In this document: in pieces, positions 15,256 to 22,611 of the stretch
How positions within the stretch are numbered: position 1 is the stretch's first letter
How the letters are laid out: every line of letters starts with the position of its first letter
From: a virus
Length of the DNA stretch: 38,470 nucleotides
Direction: 5' to 3' (one strand)
IMG/VR virus record: IMGVR_UViG_3300007735_000702
Coordinates: 1 to 38,470 of that record
The notes under the pieces: model-generated
Databases searched by the model: none
What the model saw: only the letters and a program-made list of their open reading frames with translations
What the model was told of the DNA's origin: nothing
Position numbers and translations under genes: made by a program

Positions 15256-16275
15256 TTAGTAGTTAGAGGTACAAGTAGCGCGTACAATACCAATATTCTT
15301 GGTTTCATACACTTTGGTCCAGTTGCCAATAGTGGCAAGCTGAGCCTGAGTTGGGTTTACAACAGTTCCCCACTTAGCACCGATTGGGTGGTAGCAGTAG
15401 TGCAAATCAATTGCCATGGCATCGCTCTTGGCGAGGATGTCACGGTCAGTTTCAGTGCGCAATGCCATTTGCTCACCAGAAGCGATAGCGCCTGCGGTGA
15501 AGAAATAAACAGGATAGTTGGTGCTAGTAGGTGCTAAATCGTCGGAAACGATAACACGCAAACCCATAAATGTTGGTACTGAATTGTCACCGGCATAAGC
15601 AGATGCAATAGAACCAGCAATTGCGTTGATGGTGCTAGCACCAGTCGCAGCAGTGCTTAGACGTGCCTCAGTGTTAGTAATGTAATCAATTGCCTTGCGT
15701 TCTACTAGGTCATAGTAAACAGCAGAGTGCATAGCAACAGCAGTTAGCTTGTCGCCTTGGTCACCTAGCAATGCACGGGCTTTAGCTACTTGGCGGGGAC
15801 CAAGTGCTGTTTGGCCAGTCTTATCAAAAGACAAATCAATAAATGCAGCGCCGGTGTTGGAGGTCAAGCCGCCAAATACACCTTCAAGGCATTTGATCAA
15901 GTCCTTTTGACGTTGGTTGGCTACATAGCTAGCAACTTTAGTTGCAATGGCGGCCATAGGATCAGCGCCAGCAGCTAATGCCGCTAGATCGCGTGACTCA
16001 AATGCACGGCCACGGTGCAAAACAACACCAACTTGCTTGTTAGCAGTGATTTTGCCTGGTGTCAATGAAGAACTGTCAGTCAGTACCTCAAAATCACCAG
16101 TTAAGTTAGCTGAAAAGAATGGAACGTTGATGAAATCACCGCCTTCGGAAGCATCCAACTCCGCCATTGGTTGAACTACCCCAGACGACAGAAATGCGTC
16201 GCGCTGAGTGGTAGCTTCAATCAAATAGGGTGTAAAAATCTCCGGTACGATGATGTCAGAGCGAAGTGTCGCCAT
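15256..16275 (-). CDS. Major capsid protein (HK97-fold type expected)
   Basis: This 339-aa protein opens MATLRSDIIVPEIFTPYLIE and carries VVQPMAELDASEGGDFINVP, typical of one group of siphophage coat proteins lacking a cleaved delta domain. Later segments include VLHRGRAFESRDLAALAAG, KARALLGDQGDKLTAVAMHS and MGLRVIVSDDLAP. Position directly downstream of the scaffold and upstream of the decoration gene fixes the role. It should self-assemble on the scaffold and be the most abundant virion protein. No start ambiguity; a 65-nt gap precedes it. Confidence 0.85.
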   Translation of the reverse strand: MATLRSDIIVPEIFTPYLIEATTQRDAFLSSGVVQPMAELDASEGGDFINVPFFSANLTGDFEVLTDSSSLTPGKITANKQVGVVLHRGRAFESRDLAALAAGADPMAAIATKVASYVANQRQKDLIKCLEGVFGGLTSNTGAAFIDLSFDKTGQTALGPRQVAKARALLGDQGDKLTAVAMHSAVYYDLVERKAIDYITNTEARLSTAATGASTINAIAGSIASAYAGDNSVPTFMGLRVIVSDDLAPTSTNYPVYFFTAGAIASGEQMALRTETDRDILAKSDAMAIDLHYCYHPIGAKWGTVVNPTQAQLATIGNWTKVYETKNIGIVRATCTSNY

Positions 16276-16340
16276 GAGATCCTCAAGAATTAGTGGTTTG
16301 CAAGTTCGGGCACAACCCTAGCCAGCACAACTGGATGCAA

Positions 16341-16991
16341 TTATGCTAGCGCCTTTAACCTGTCGTACATATCACGGTCTGTCTTAAACAGCCTTGATTG
16401 CTCCGTCAGGTTGAATGTTTCAGGTGCAAATGGGTTTTTGATACCTGCTAACTCAGTGGTGCTACGGCCTGATGGTGCGCCGCTACCTTGTGGTTTTGGT
16501 TGCTTTTGCATCCATGCTGGTAGTGTTTTTGCCCATTCAGCTACTGGTGTGCGTTGGTAGCCATCTACTACAACAACAGTGCCATCAGGTTCACGTTCAA
16601 TTTTATCGCTGCTTAACTTAGTTTTAAGCACCATGTCAGGATCATGCACTAAGTCTGCTAATGCTGTTACTGCTGGTGTGATGAGTTCAAGTTCACGGCA
16701 TTTGGCTTCAAGTTCAGCAATGCGCTGGTCCTTTTCCGCCGTCGCCTCACGGTACTGCTGCTCCAATACCTGCCTTGCTTCGGTGTACTTGCCTTGAGAT
16801 TCAAGGGCAGTTTGCTCGGCTTGGCGCTTAAATTCCAGCAGTTCATCTACATTGACACCATCAGGTATGGCCTTAGCTTGTGCTACGGCTTTTTTATAGT
16901 CATCTAGCAATTCAGCATTCTTGCGGCGTAAAGCCTCTAGTTCTGCTTGGATTGCTTGTGTGTCGGGAGCTGTTGATTGTTCTTCAATCAT
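16341..16991 (-). CDS. Capsid scaffolding protein
   Basis: The protein is almost wholly charged and helical. A long coiled coil (QAIQAELEALRRKNAELLDD, then EKDQRIAELEAKCREL) fills about residues 12-105, followed by a Pro/Gln/Gly linker and a short basic C-terminal helix (SRLFKTDRDMYDRLKALA), the usual capsid-binding end. Location right before the capsid gene is standard for scaffolds. I take the ATG at 16991 (216 aa); the frame can be extended three codons to a TTG at 17000. No protease gene was seen, so scaffold release rather than cleavage is inferred. Confidence 0.8.
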   Translation of the reverse strand: MIEEQSTAPDTQAIQAELEALRRKNAELLDDYKKAVAQAKAIPDGVNVDELLEFKRQAEQTALESQGKYTEARQVLEQQYREATAEKDQRIAELEAKCRELELITPAVTALADLVHDPDMVLKTKLSSDKIEREPDGTVVVVDGYQRTPVAEWAKTLPAWMQKQPKPQGSGAPSGRSTTELAGIKNPFAPETFNLTEQSRLFKTDRDMYDRLKALA

Positions 16992-17025
16992 TTTGTGCAA
17001 ATCGTTTGCAATCTTATGTTATCAG

Positions 17026-17298
17026 CTACCACTTAACTTTGTCAGCCCAATAAGCAGCACTCATTTTACCTTTTGCAATATTTTCAGCATGACGTGCCTT
17101 GAATGATGCCCGCCTAGCTTTGTCTGCTGCTGATTCGCCTTTTGCTGCTGGTGAGCCTGATACACCTTGCTGGCCAAATCGTATCAACTTAACGGTTTCG
17201 CCTTCTTTAGCTAATACCGCATGGGATTTACTCTCATGCTTTGGTGTCCGCTTGGGTTTGTTATAACCCTCGAATTGCTCACCGCGATAGTTGATCAT
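17026..17298 (-). CDS. DUF6321-like small basic protein
   Basis: This 90-aa protein begins MINYRGEQFEGYNKPKRTPK and contains ESKSHAVLAKEGETVKLIRF, GQQGVSGSP and RRASFKARHAENIAKGKMSA, ending YWADKVKW. This set is highly conserved in a protein family carried by many aquatic phages (DUF6321 by my recollection), often found between head genes. The charge and the SFKARH motif suggest nucleic-acid contact, but the function is not established. It overlaps the preceding gene by four bases. Confidence 0.75.
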   Translation of the reverse strand: MINYRGEQFEGYNKPKRTPKHESKSHAVLAKEGETVKLIRFGQQGVSGSPAAKGESAADKARRASFKARHAENIAKGKMSAAYWADKVKW

Positions 17299-17525
17299 TT
17301 GCGCTTGGGTGCTGCTTTTACCTCAGAACGTGGCTTTAATACTGGGTTACCTGTGGATTCTGATTTAATGCGCAGCACTGGATCTTCCTTAGTACCGAGC
17401 CGCGTTACCTTGCCACCGCTAGGGCCAGTGATGGTAGCGCGAGTGCCAGCAGTGCTAGTAACCACGCCATAGGTGGTCTTACCTTGATACTGCCAAGAGA
17501 CGCGGGAGCCAACGCCAATAGCCAT
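17295..17525 (-). CDS. Small SH3-like (DUF2945-type) protein
   Basis: In this 76-aa protein the first 45 residues (GVGSRVSWQYQGKTTYGVV, then ATITGPSGGKVTRL) look like a small SH3-like barrel of the DUF2945/hypervariable type. The C-terminal part is a basic, disordered tail ending KAAPKRK. The start ATG shares a base with the stop of the 28-aa ORF (TAATG). It lies among head genes, but a structural role is not shown. Confidence 0.55.
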   Translation of the reverse strand: MAIGVGSRVSWQYQGKTTYGVVTSTAGTRATITGPSGGKVTRLGTKEDPVLRIKSESTGNPVLKPRSEVKAAPKRK

Positions 17526-17611
17526 TACTTCTTTTTACCTCCAGCTTTTGTGCCTTTACCTTTTGGTGCTGGCTTTTGTGGTTTTGATGGGCCGCCCATG
17601 TAACCAGGCAT
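17525..17611 (-). CDS. 28-residue Lys/Pro/Gly-rich micro-protein
   Basis: An ATG at 17611 opens a short frame MPGYMGGPSKPQKPAPKGKG followed by TKAGGKKK and a stop overlapping the next ATG by one base. It fills most of the otherwise empty 17526-17643. The tight TAATG coupling and the strong amino-acid bias (seven Lys) argue for a real gene; similar tiny basic proteins occur near portal genes of aquatic phages. Function unknown, perhaps DNA-contacting or a translational leader. Confidence 0.55.
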   Translation of the reverse strand: MPGYMGGPSKPQKPAPKGKGTKAGGKKK

Positions 17612-17643
17612 GATGCGCTCGACTGCAAGGATATAACCACATA

Positions 17644-18825
17644 TTAGCCGTAACGTTTGCGCAGTTGCTCAAGCGTTAGCTCCGACCCATCGTCACGTAC
17701 CAGCTTGGCCATGGCATCCTTAGCGCCATGCTTATCGGCTAACCGGTTGAAATATGGCACTTTATCTGCACCTAATGCGTCAACCTGTACGCTAAGCGGC
17801 TGATTTTTTAACCACTCGCCGTAACTGGTATTTATTGGCACCTGCCCGCCTGCGCTAGCACGTGTTGCTGTAGTTGATGGCGGCAATATATCAGGATCAA
17901 TAATTGGTACCGTTGTACTCCTACAGTTAAAATGCTGCGGCGGCATCGGCCCTTTGCCATACTCAAACTCACGGCCATCTAATGCGCGACATCTTGCACT
18001 GGTTCTAGTGTCAAGTGTTGCAATATAACGATACTTTTTTGTTATATCTTGGTTTGCCTCATATACCTGTTGGCTAGCAGCATTAGCCACCTGATTAATG
18101 CTTGTACGTACAAGCGCCATAACCTGATTATCGGCTACAGCCGTTAGCTCACCACCTGCTGCTGCTAATTGCTTAACCGATAACGGCCCATAATCACCAA
18201 ACTGCAACCTACCAATTAATCGCTTTGCAATGCTTGGTGTGGTTTCACCTGTAAGCAAGCCATTACGTACAACTTGGCTAAACTGCTCCGCTTGATCAAC
18301 TGCAATGCCACGAAATGCTTTAGATACTACCTCACCGTTAGGCAATGTAATCATCGTTCCTTGCGTTGCAGTTAAACTATATGTTTGCGGTGCTCCTTGA
18401 ACAGCAGCAAACAAATCATCTGATAAAGTTACAACCCCTATTTGTGTTGGATCACTTGTTACTACTGATGCCGCAAACTGCGGGCTAACCTCAACTGTAT
18501 TAACTGCGGTACGTTGCCCTGCTGGTAATGCCTTGCGTAGTTGTTCAGTAGCAAACTCAGTTTGCAACTCTGCTAATCCTTGCAGCTCAGTAGACAATGC
18601 CGTAATGCTACCGCCGGACCATGTGTTTAAGCTATCGCGTAACTGCGCCAGTATTGCACGTAACCTAGCTGCTTTTACTGGTGCTGCTAACTCGTCAATT
18701 GTCCTTAGCTGATTAACTGCATCAACAATAATATCATTATATACAATAATAATATCCTTTGCTACTTTATTGCTATACCGGTTAAGGTCTATCGCGTTAC
18801 GATATAGCGCCGCTGGTACGGTCAT
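17644..18825 (-). CDS. MuF-like head morphogenesis (minor capsid) protein
   Basis: This 393-aa protein follows the portal with a four-base overlap. The C-terminal half contains the signature of Mu F / SPP1 gp7 proteins: YIATLDTRTSARCRALDGRE, then GPMPPQHFNCRSTTVPI (about residues 270-310). The N-terminal two-thirds are helical. These proteins bind the portal, enter the procapsid with it and may be ejected with DNA. No toxin-like C-terminal extension is present; the tail after the MuF core (SYGEWLKNQPLSVQVDALGA) is of ordinary length. Confidence 0.85.
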   Translation of the reverse strand: MTVPAALYRNAIDLNRYSNKVAKDIIIVYNDIIVDAVNQLRTIDELAAPVKAARLRAILAQLRDSLNTWSGGSITALSTELQGLAELQTEFATEQLRKALPAGQRTAVNTVEVSPQFAASVVTSDPTQIGVVTLSDDLFAAVQGAPQTYSLTATQGTMITLPNGEVVSKAFRGIAVDQAEQFSQVVRNGLLTGETTPSIAKRLIGRLQFGDYGPLSVKQLAAAGGELTAVADNQVMALVRTSINQVANAASQQVYEANQDITKKYRYIATLDTRTSARCRALDGREFEYGKGPMPPQHFNCRSTTVPIIDPDILPPSTTATRASAGGQVPINTSYGEWLKNQPLSVQVDALGADKVPYFNRLADKHGAKDAMAKLVRDDGSELTLEQLRKRYG

Positions 18826-20123
18826 AATCCTGCATTAGCTGTTGCCTCCAATTCTGCATCAACATCAAACTCATCGCCTAATACTTCACCTTCTGATAAC
18901 TGGTTTAATAGTGTTTCCTGCGTTATCGTGCCTGCGGTATAAAGCTGCAATAAACTACCAACTTCTTGAGGGTCAAGCCTTGCGCCTAAAAAGTCGCGGT
19001 TAACATAACTGCTACCGGCGGCAGTTGTATTGCCTAAATACTGTGCATGAAACTGCAAGCTATTATCAATCATATCTTGCATATTCTGTGCAATTACCAT
19101 CATTGTGCTATCACCTTGGCTGCGATCTAAACGCTTAGCCTCTGCTGTCTCGGCTGATAGCTTCTGCCCTAATACTGCCGATAAGCCAAGCTCATTTATC
19201 TGTCCTGCGATCTGCTCTAAACGCTTAAACTGATGGTCAAAGCTAGTGCCTTTAGGTTCGATATACTCTGCCCTACCATCAGCCGGAAATGCTATCGCTT
19301 CACCTGGCCCTGCTGATACCTCTTCCGCCGCAGACGGGAAGCCAAAAAATGCCAACATCGGCACGGCGCTTATGTGAAGCTGGTTGTCAAGATCAGATTG
19401 CACCTGATACGTCTTGAGGTTTAGCTCTGCAATATCTTCTAGTGGTGGCCTTGATTCCATTATATTTAACCGATTAGCATATGCTACGCTAAATGGTATC
19501 TTATCAAGGCTAGTGGTGCCTTCATCAATTAATTCAAAATTAGTATTCTTTTGCTTTTGATATATCTTATACTCACCTGGTGTTAACACTCGCACCTGTT
19601 CTGCTGTCTTCTCGCCGTACTCACCATCAGGCAACACTACCTTTTCCATTAACCGTAACTGCACTAATTCGCTACCTTCATAACGCCAACCTAAAATTTC
19701 TCGTGGTGTATAAGTACACCAATATGGGCGGCCTTCATATTCAGCTTTTGGTGCATCTACTAAAACACCAACATGGCCATAACGTACCATTTTACGTGTT
19801 GTTTCATATGTCCATACATTTAAATCATTATTTTGTAAATCTACATTAAACAACTGTTCTTGTATAATATCGGCTGTATCAGTTAACCTAACTGGCTTAC
19901 GTGTTAACATGCCAGCTAACATCCGCTCAAGCCGTTGGTAATAAGGCGGGCATACGCTTCTGGCTAACCGGTTATCGTAACTTTCATCAAGCTCCCTAGG
20001 TTCCTGCGGCAAATAACGGCGATGCTTTTTGCGCATCCCATATGTGCCCTGCATCAGATCTTCAATTAAAATCCAATGCGGTTCTTGGTTACGCCATACG
20101 CTATTTGGGTCATTGACCTGCAT
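18822..20123 (-). CDS. Portal protein, DUF4055 type
   Basis: This 433-aa protein follows TerL by 15 nt. It begins MQVNDPNSVWRNQEPHWILI, has YYQRLERMLAGMLTRKPVRL and IPFSVAYANRLNIMESRPPL, and a helical segment AELNLKTYQVQSDLDNQLHI (about residues 231-250), the core of DUF4055 portals. SAETAEAKRLDRSQGDS (about 325-341) is another family mark. It forms the dodecameric vertex through which TerL pumps DNA. The acidic C-terminus (GEVLGDEFDVDAELEATANA) suits the barrel end. Confidence 0.85.
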   Translation of the reverse strand: MQVNDPNSVWRNQEPHWILIEDLMQGTYGMRKKHRRYLPQEPRELDESYDNRLARSVCPPYYQRLERMLAGMLTRKPVRLTDTADIIQEQLFNVDLQNNDLNVWTYETTRKMVRYGHVGVLVDAPKAEYEGRPYWCTYTPREILGWRYEGSELVQLRLMEKVVLPDGEYGEKTAEQVRVLTPGEYKIYQKQKNTNFELIDEGTTSLDKIPFSVAYANRLNIMESRPPLEDIAELNLKTYQVQSDLDNQLHISAVPMLAFFGFPSAAEEVSAGPGEAIAFPADGRAEYIEPKGTSFDHQFKRLEQIAGQINELGLSAVLGQKLSAETAEAKRLDRSQGDSTMMVIAQNMQDMIDNSLQFHAQYLGNTTAAGSSYVNRDFLGARLDPQEVGSLLQLYTAGTITQETLLNQLSEGEVLGDEFDVDAELEATANAGL

Positions 20124-20138
20124 ATCAAAGCAGCGCTT

Positions 20139-21482
20139 TTAATACACTCTAACACCAGTGCCACGGCCTGCACCAGCATGTAGCGGGTTAAACTCACGCC
20201 ATACCAGATAACCCAGCGCATCATTCATGTGGTCAAATCCTGCATCCTTATCCGGATCACCCTTCTCGGTATAGCTTTGCAGCTCAAGGCATTCAATGGT
20301 GCGTTTACAACTGGCCGCGACTTGTAACCGAACCTGCCCTTTACCATTTTCTAATAACGCCTGCACTGATGCCACCCGATCACGAACGGGAGGATTTGCC
20401 CGCGGTGACTGGTTGGACATGCCATACGACTCAAGAATCTGTACATCGGTCTGGCTTGCGTTGGTGCTGCGGTTGCCGCCGCTCGCGTCTGGGTAGGCGT
20501 ACATGCGCCGATGCGGATACCGCCTAACCACCTCCTGCGCCAGTGCGTCAGTGTCATGGGCGCCGCTGATCTCATCAATGACCAACAGGCTGCTGCCAAG
20601 CCTGACGGCGATCACCGCCGACATGTTGCCAACGTTGAAGTCAACGCCAACCCTGAGCGGCTCGCGGTCGGTATCCGGCAGCTCGCTGACCACATGCTTG
20701 GCCCGGTCAAAGCGGTCATACACCTGCCCGGTCGTCAAGTTGACGAACTCGCCGTCAAGGTATGCCCTAAGCAAACTAGGGTCATAGTTCGCCTCTAACC
20801 GTTTAATAAAATCAGGCGGCAGGTGTGGGTTATCTATAGTTCGCATCCTGATAAGGTGCCGATCAGTTCTAGCTTTTGCTTCATCACTACCAAAGGTATT
20901 CCACATCCACCTAAAACCTTCAGGTGTTGATGCTGCTGCAAATTGCCTTACATTACCTGCACGTAAACGACCTAAAATCTTAGGAAATGCACGGTTAGCA
21001 ATACTAGGTGCAACAGTATCAATCTCATCAGCTAATACCCAAGCTAAGTTAAGGCCAATGATACGCGACCAGTTCTCAAAACTACGGCATAGGATTTTTG
21101 TATCACCGCCAGCAAAATGTAAGGTGTATTCAGGTAATGGGCTAGCTCTAAACGTATGCGGGATATTGTACTGATCTAAAAAGTTATCAAAATCATTTTG
21201 CCAGATGTCGCGTATCAAAGGGCCCGTGGGCTCCATCACAGCACCAATAAAGCCTTGGTTAGCAGCAGCCATCATCACGGCCTTAGCACATAATGCACGT
21301 GTCTTGCCAGCGCCATAGCCTGCGCTAATGCCTAATATCTGAGTTGTTGTGTCATCAACAAATGCAAGCTGGCCAGGATGTAGGTCAGCTTGTATAAGCT
21401 CTAGCGCAACATCTAAATCAAATTCTTCCTTACAGGTGCGGTCTAACTCAATATCAGCTAAGCGTTTAAGAATCTTCGACAT
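20139..21482 (-). CDS. terL: Terminase large subunit
   Basis: This 447-aa packaging motor has both expected domains. The ATPase carries Walker A SAGYGAGKT (residues 53-61) and Walker B with catalytic acid LAWVLADEID (about 147-155). The RNase-H-like nuclease has its first Asp in VGVDFNVGNMSAV (Asp281), an acidic strand VIDEISG (301-307) and a last Asp in DHMNDALGYL near residue 425. It overlaps the small subunit gene by 17 nt. Family membership is clear; cos versus headful cutting cannot be decided from this alone, though overlapping contig ends point to circular permutation. Confidence 0.95.
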   Translation of the reverse strand: MSKILKRLADIELDRTCKEEFDLDVALELIQADLHPGQLAFVDDTTTQILGISAGYGAGKTRALCAKAVMMAAANQGFIGAVMEPTGPLIRDIWQNDFDNFLDQYNIPHTFRASPLPEYTLHFAGGDTKILCRSFENWSRIIGLNLAWVLADEIDTVAPSIANRAFPKILGRLRAGNVRQFAAASTPEGFRWMWNTFGSDEAKARTDRHLIRMRTIDNPHLPPDFIKRLEANYDPSLLRAYLDGEFVNLTTGQVYDRFDRAKHVVSELPDTDREPLRVGVDFNVGNMSAVIAVRLGSSLLVIDEISGAHDTDALAQEVVRRYPHRRMYAYPDASGGNRSTNASQTDVQILESYGMSNQSPRANPPVRDRVASVQALLENGKGQVRLQVAASCKRTIECLELQSYTEKGDPDKDAGFDHMNDALGYLVWREFNPLHAGAGRGTGVRVY

Positions 21483-21945
21483 CTACTAACTGCTCACCAG
21501 TCTTCGATTGAATACGTAGTAGCAGGTTGCGTTCTTGTTCTGGCGGTAGTTCAGATTCAGCTAATGCCTGAACTGCTAATTCAATGCCTTCCTGTTTAGC
21601 ACGCAAGATGGCTGCATTATCGCTGTAGTGTTTACGGAATGCCGGTGAGTGCGTGAGCATCCATTGTGCATCTTTTGTGCTGCCTTCATCAGCAGCTTTA
21701 GCGATGATATTAGCAAGACGCATACCACCTTTAGCGCGACCTTCTTCAATAGCTTGCAAAAGCAGCATTTCTAGCTGAGTGGATTTATCAGTTTTTGCAT
21801 TAGCAATCCATTCATTAACTGCTCTATACGAAACACCAACAGCGGCTGCGATATGTTCTAATGGGCCACCAAATTCAGCAAGGATACGAACCTTTTCGAT
21901 TAGGTCGTAGTTGAGTTTATAATGCTTACGCATTAGTTTAGTCAT
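21466..21945 (-). CDS. terS: Terminase small subunit
   Basis: This 159-aa protein has a helix-turn-helix at about residues 10-45 (YDLIEKVRILAEFGGPLEHI, then AAAVGVSYRAVNEWI), followed by a long helical oligomerisation part (LLLQAIEEGRAKGGMRLANI) and DAQWMLTHSPAFRKHYSD. This is the usual plan for small terminase subunits that recognise the packaging start. It directly precedes and overlaps TerL. The HTH could also bind the nearby iteron region; that is speculation. Confidence 0.85.
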   Translation of the reverse strand: MTKLMRKHYKLNYDLIEKVRILAEFGGPLEHIAAAVGVSYRAVNEWIANAKTDKSTQLEMLLLQAIEEGRAKGGMRLANIIAKAADEGSTKDAQWMLTHSPAFRKHYSDNAAILRAKQEGIELAVQALAESELPPEQERNLLLRIQSKTGEQLVDVEDS

Positions 21946-21981
21946 TTGTTAGCCGGTATAGTGCTTTTATGTTAGCGGTAG

Positions 21982-22173
21982 TTAAGACGCATCCGATAGG
22001 GCGGTGATGATTTTATCGTAGTCGCGGCTGAAGGATAGTACCAAGTCAATTGGGATGGGCTGCTGTTCATCCTGGGCATTGTCGCGGATGGCATTAGCCA
22101 CGGCCACGGCTTCGGTCATTAATGCGTCCAAGCGGTCGATGCAAGGGCGGTTGCGTTCAGAAATACAAATCAT
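21982..22173 (-). CDS. Small helical protein of unknown function
   Basis: This 63-aa frame begins MICISERNRPCIDRLDALMT and is mostly helical and acidic (AVAVANAIRDNAQDEQQPIP). It lies 36 nt before terS, on the same strand, and directly beyond the iteron region. No family recognised. Two Cys near the N-terminus are not a zinc motif. Being first after the candidate origin, it may be the first gene of the late transcript. Confidence 0.5.
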   Translation of the reverse strand: MICISERNRPCIDRLDALMTEAVAVANAIRDNAQDEQQPIPIDLVLSFSRDYDKIITALSDAS

Positions 22174-22543
22174 GCTGTGATTAGGTGTTGCGGGCTAATA
22201 GTAACCGATAATGCTGGTTAGGTCTAATTTGCTTAACATTGCGCAATGCTGGAGGTGATGGGGCTGCGGACGCTAAACCCGTTGGTATGACTGGGTTCGG
22301 ACGCAAGTTGGCTAGTTGCGGACGCAAAAAAGCTAGTGATAGCAACGAAGGACGCAAAATCGCGATTTTTCCCTACCCCCCTATATAAACACTACACATC
22401 CCATTTTGATTTTCTATATGCGTTTATATATACCCCTTTGCGTCCGAAAGGGTAAAAAGATAGATAGAGACAGGGAATTTGCGTCCGCAATTTGCGTCCA
22501 TTTTGCGTCCGCACTGGACGCAAGTTGCGTCCGCAATCAAGGT
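22174..22543. other. 370-bp non-coding region, candidate replication origin
   Basis: No gene is seen here. The region has an AT-rich middle (about 22380-22433, with CTATATAAAC and TTTATATATA), runs of C (TACCCCCC, TACCCC) on either side, a 14-nt palindrome AAAATCGCGATTTT at 22356-22369 and nine exact copies of the octamer GGACGCAA/TTGCGTCC. It lies at the 3' end of the primase-helicase gene. The combination of iterons and an unwinding-prone core is typical of replication origins; function is inferred. Confidence 0.6.
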
Positions 22544-22611
22544 TTAGGTGTCTAAAGCAAGACCCATAATGAGACGATCACGGCTACGACCAACCGAACG
22601 TTCGGACGCAA
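22299..22611. repeat. Iteron array GGACGCAA, ten exact copies in two orientations
   Basis: GGACGCAA occurs at 22299, 22320, 22350, 22516 and 22604. Its complement TTGCGTCC occurs at 22438, 22479, 22492, 22503 and 22525. A near copy (GGACGCTA) is at 22268. Copies left of the AT-rich core all point one way; those right of it mostly point the other. The fullest sites read TTGCGTCCGCAA, an inverted repeat TTGCG/CGCAA with a two-base centre, as expected for a dimeric binder. The copy at 22604 is inside the primase C-terminal codons. Chance would give almost none in 313 bp. Confidence 0.9.
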
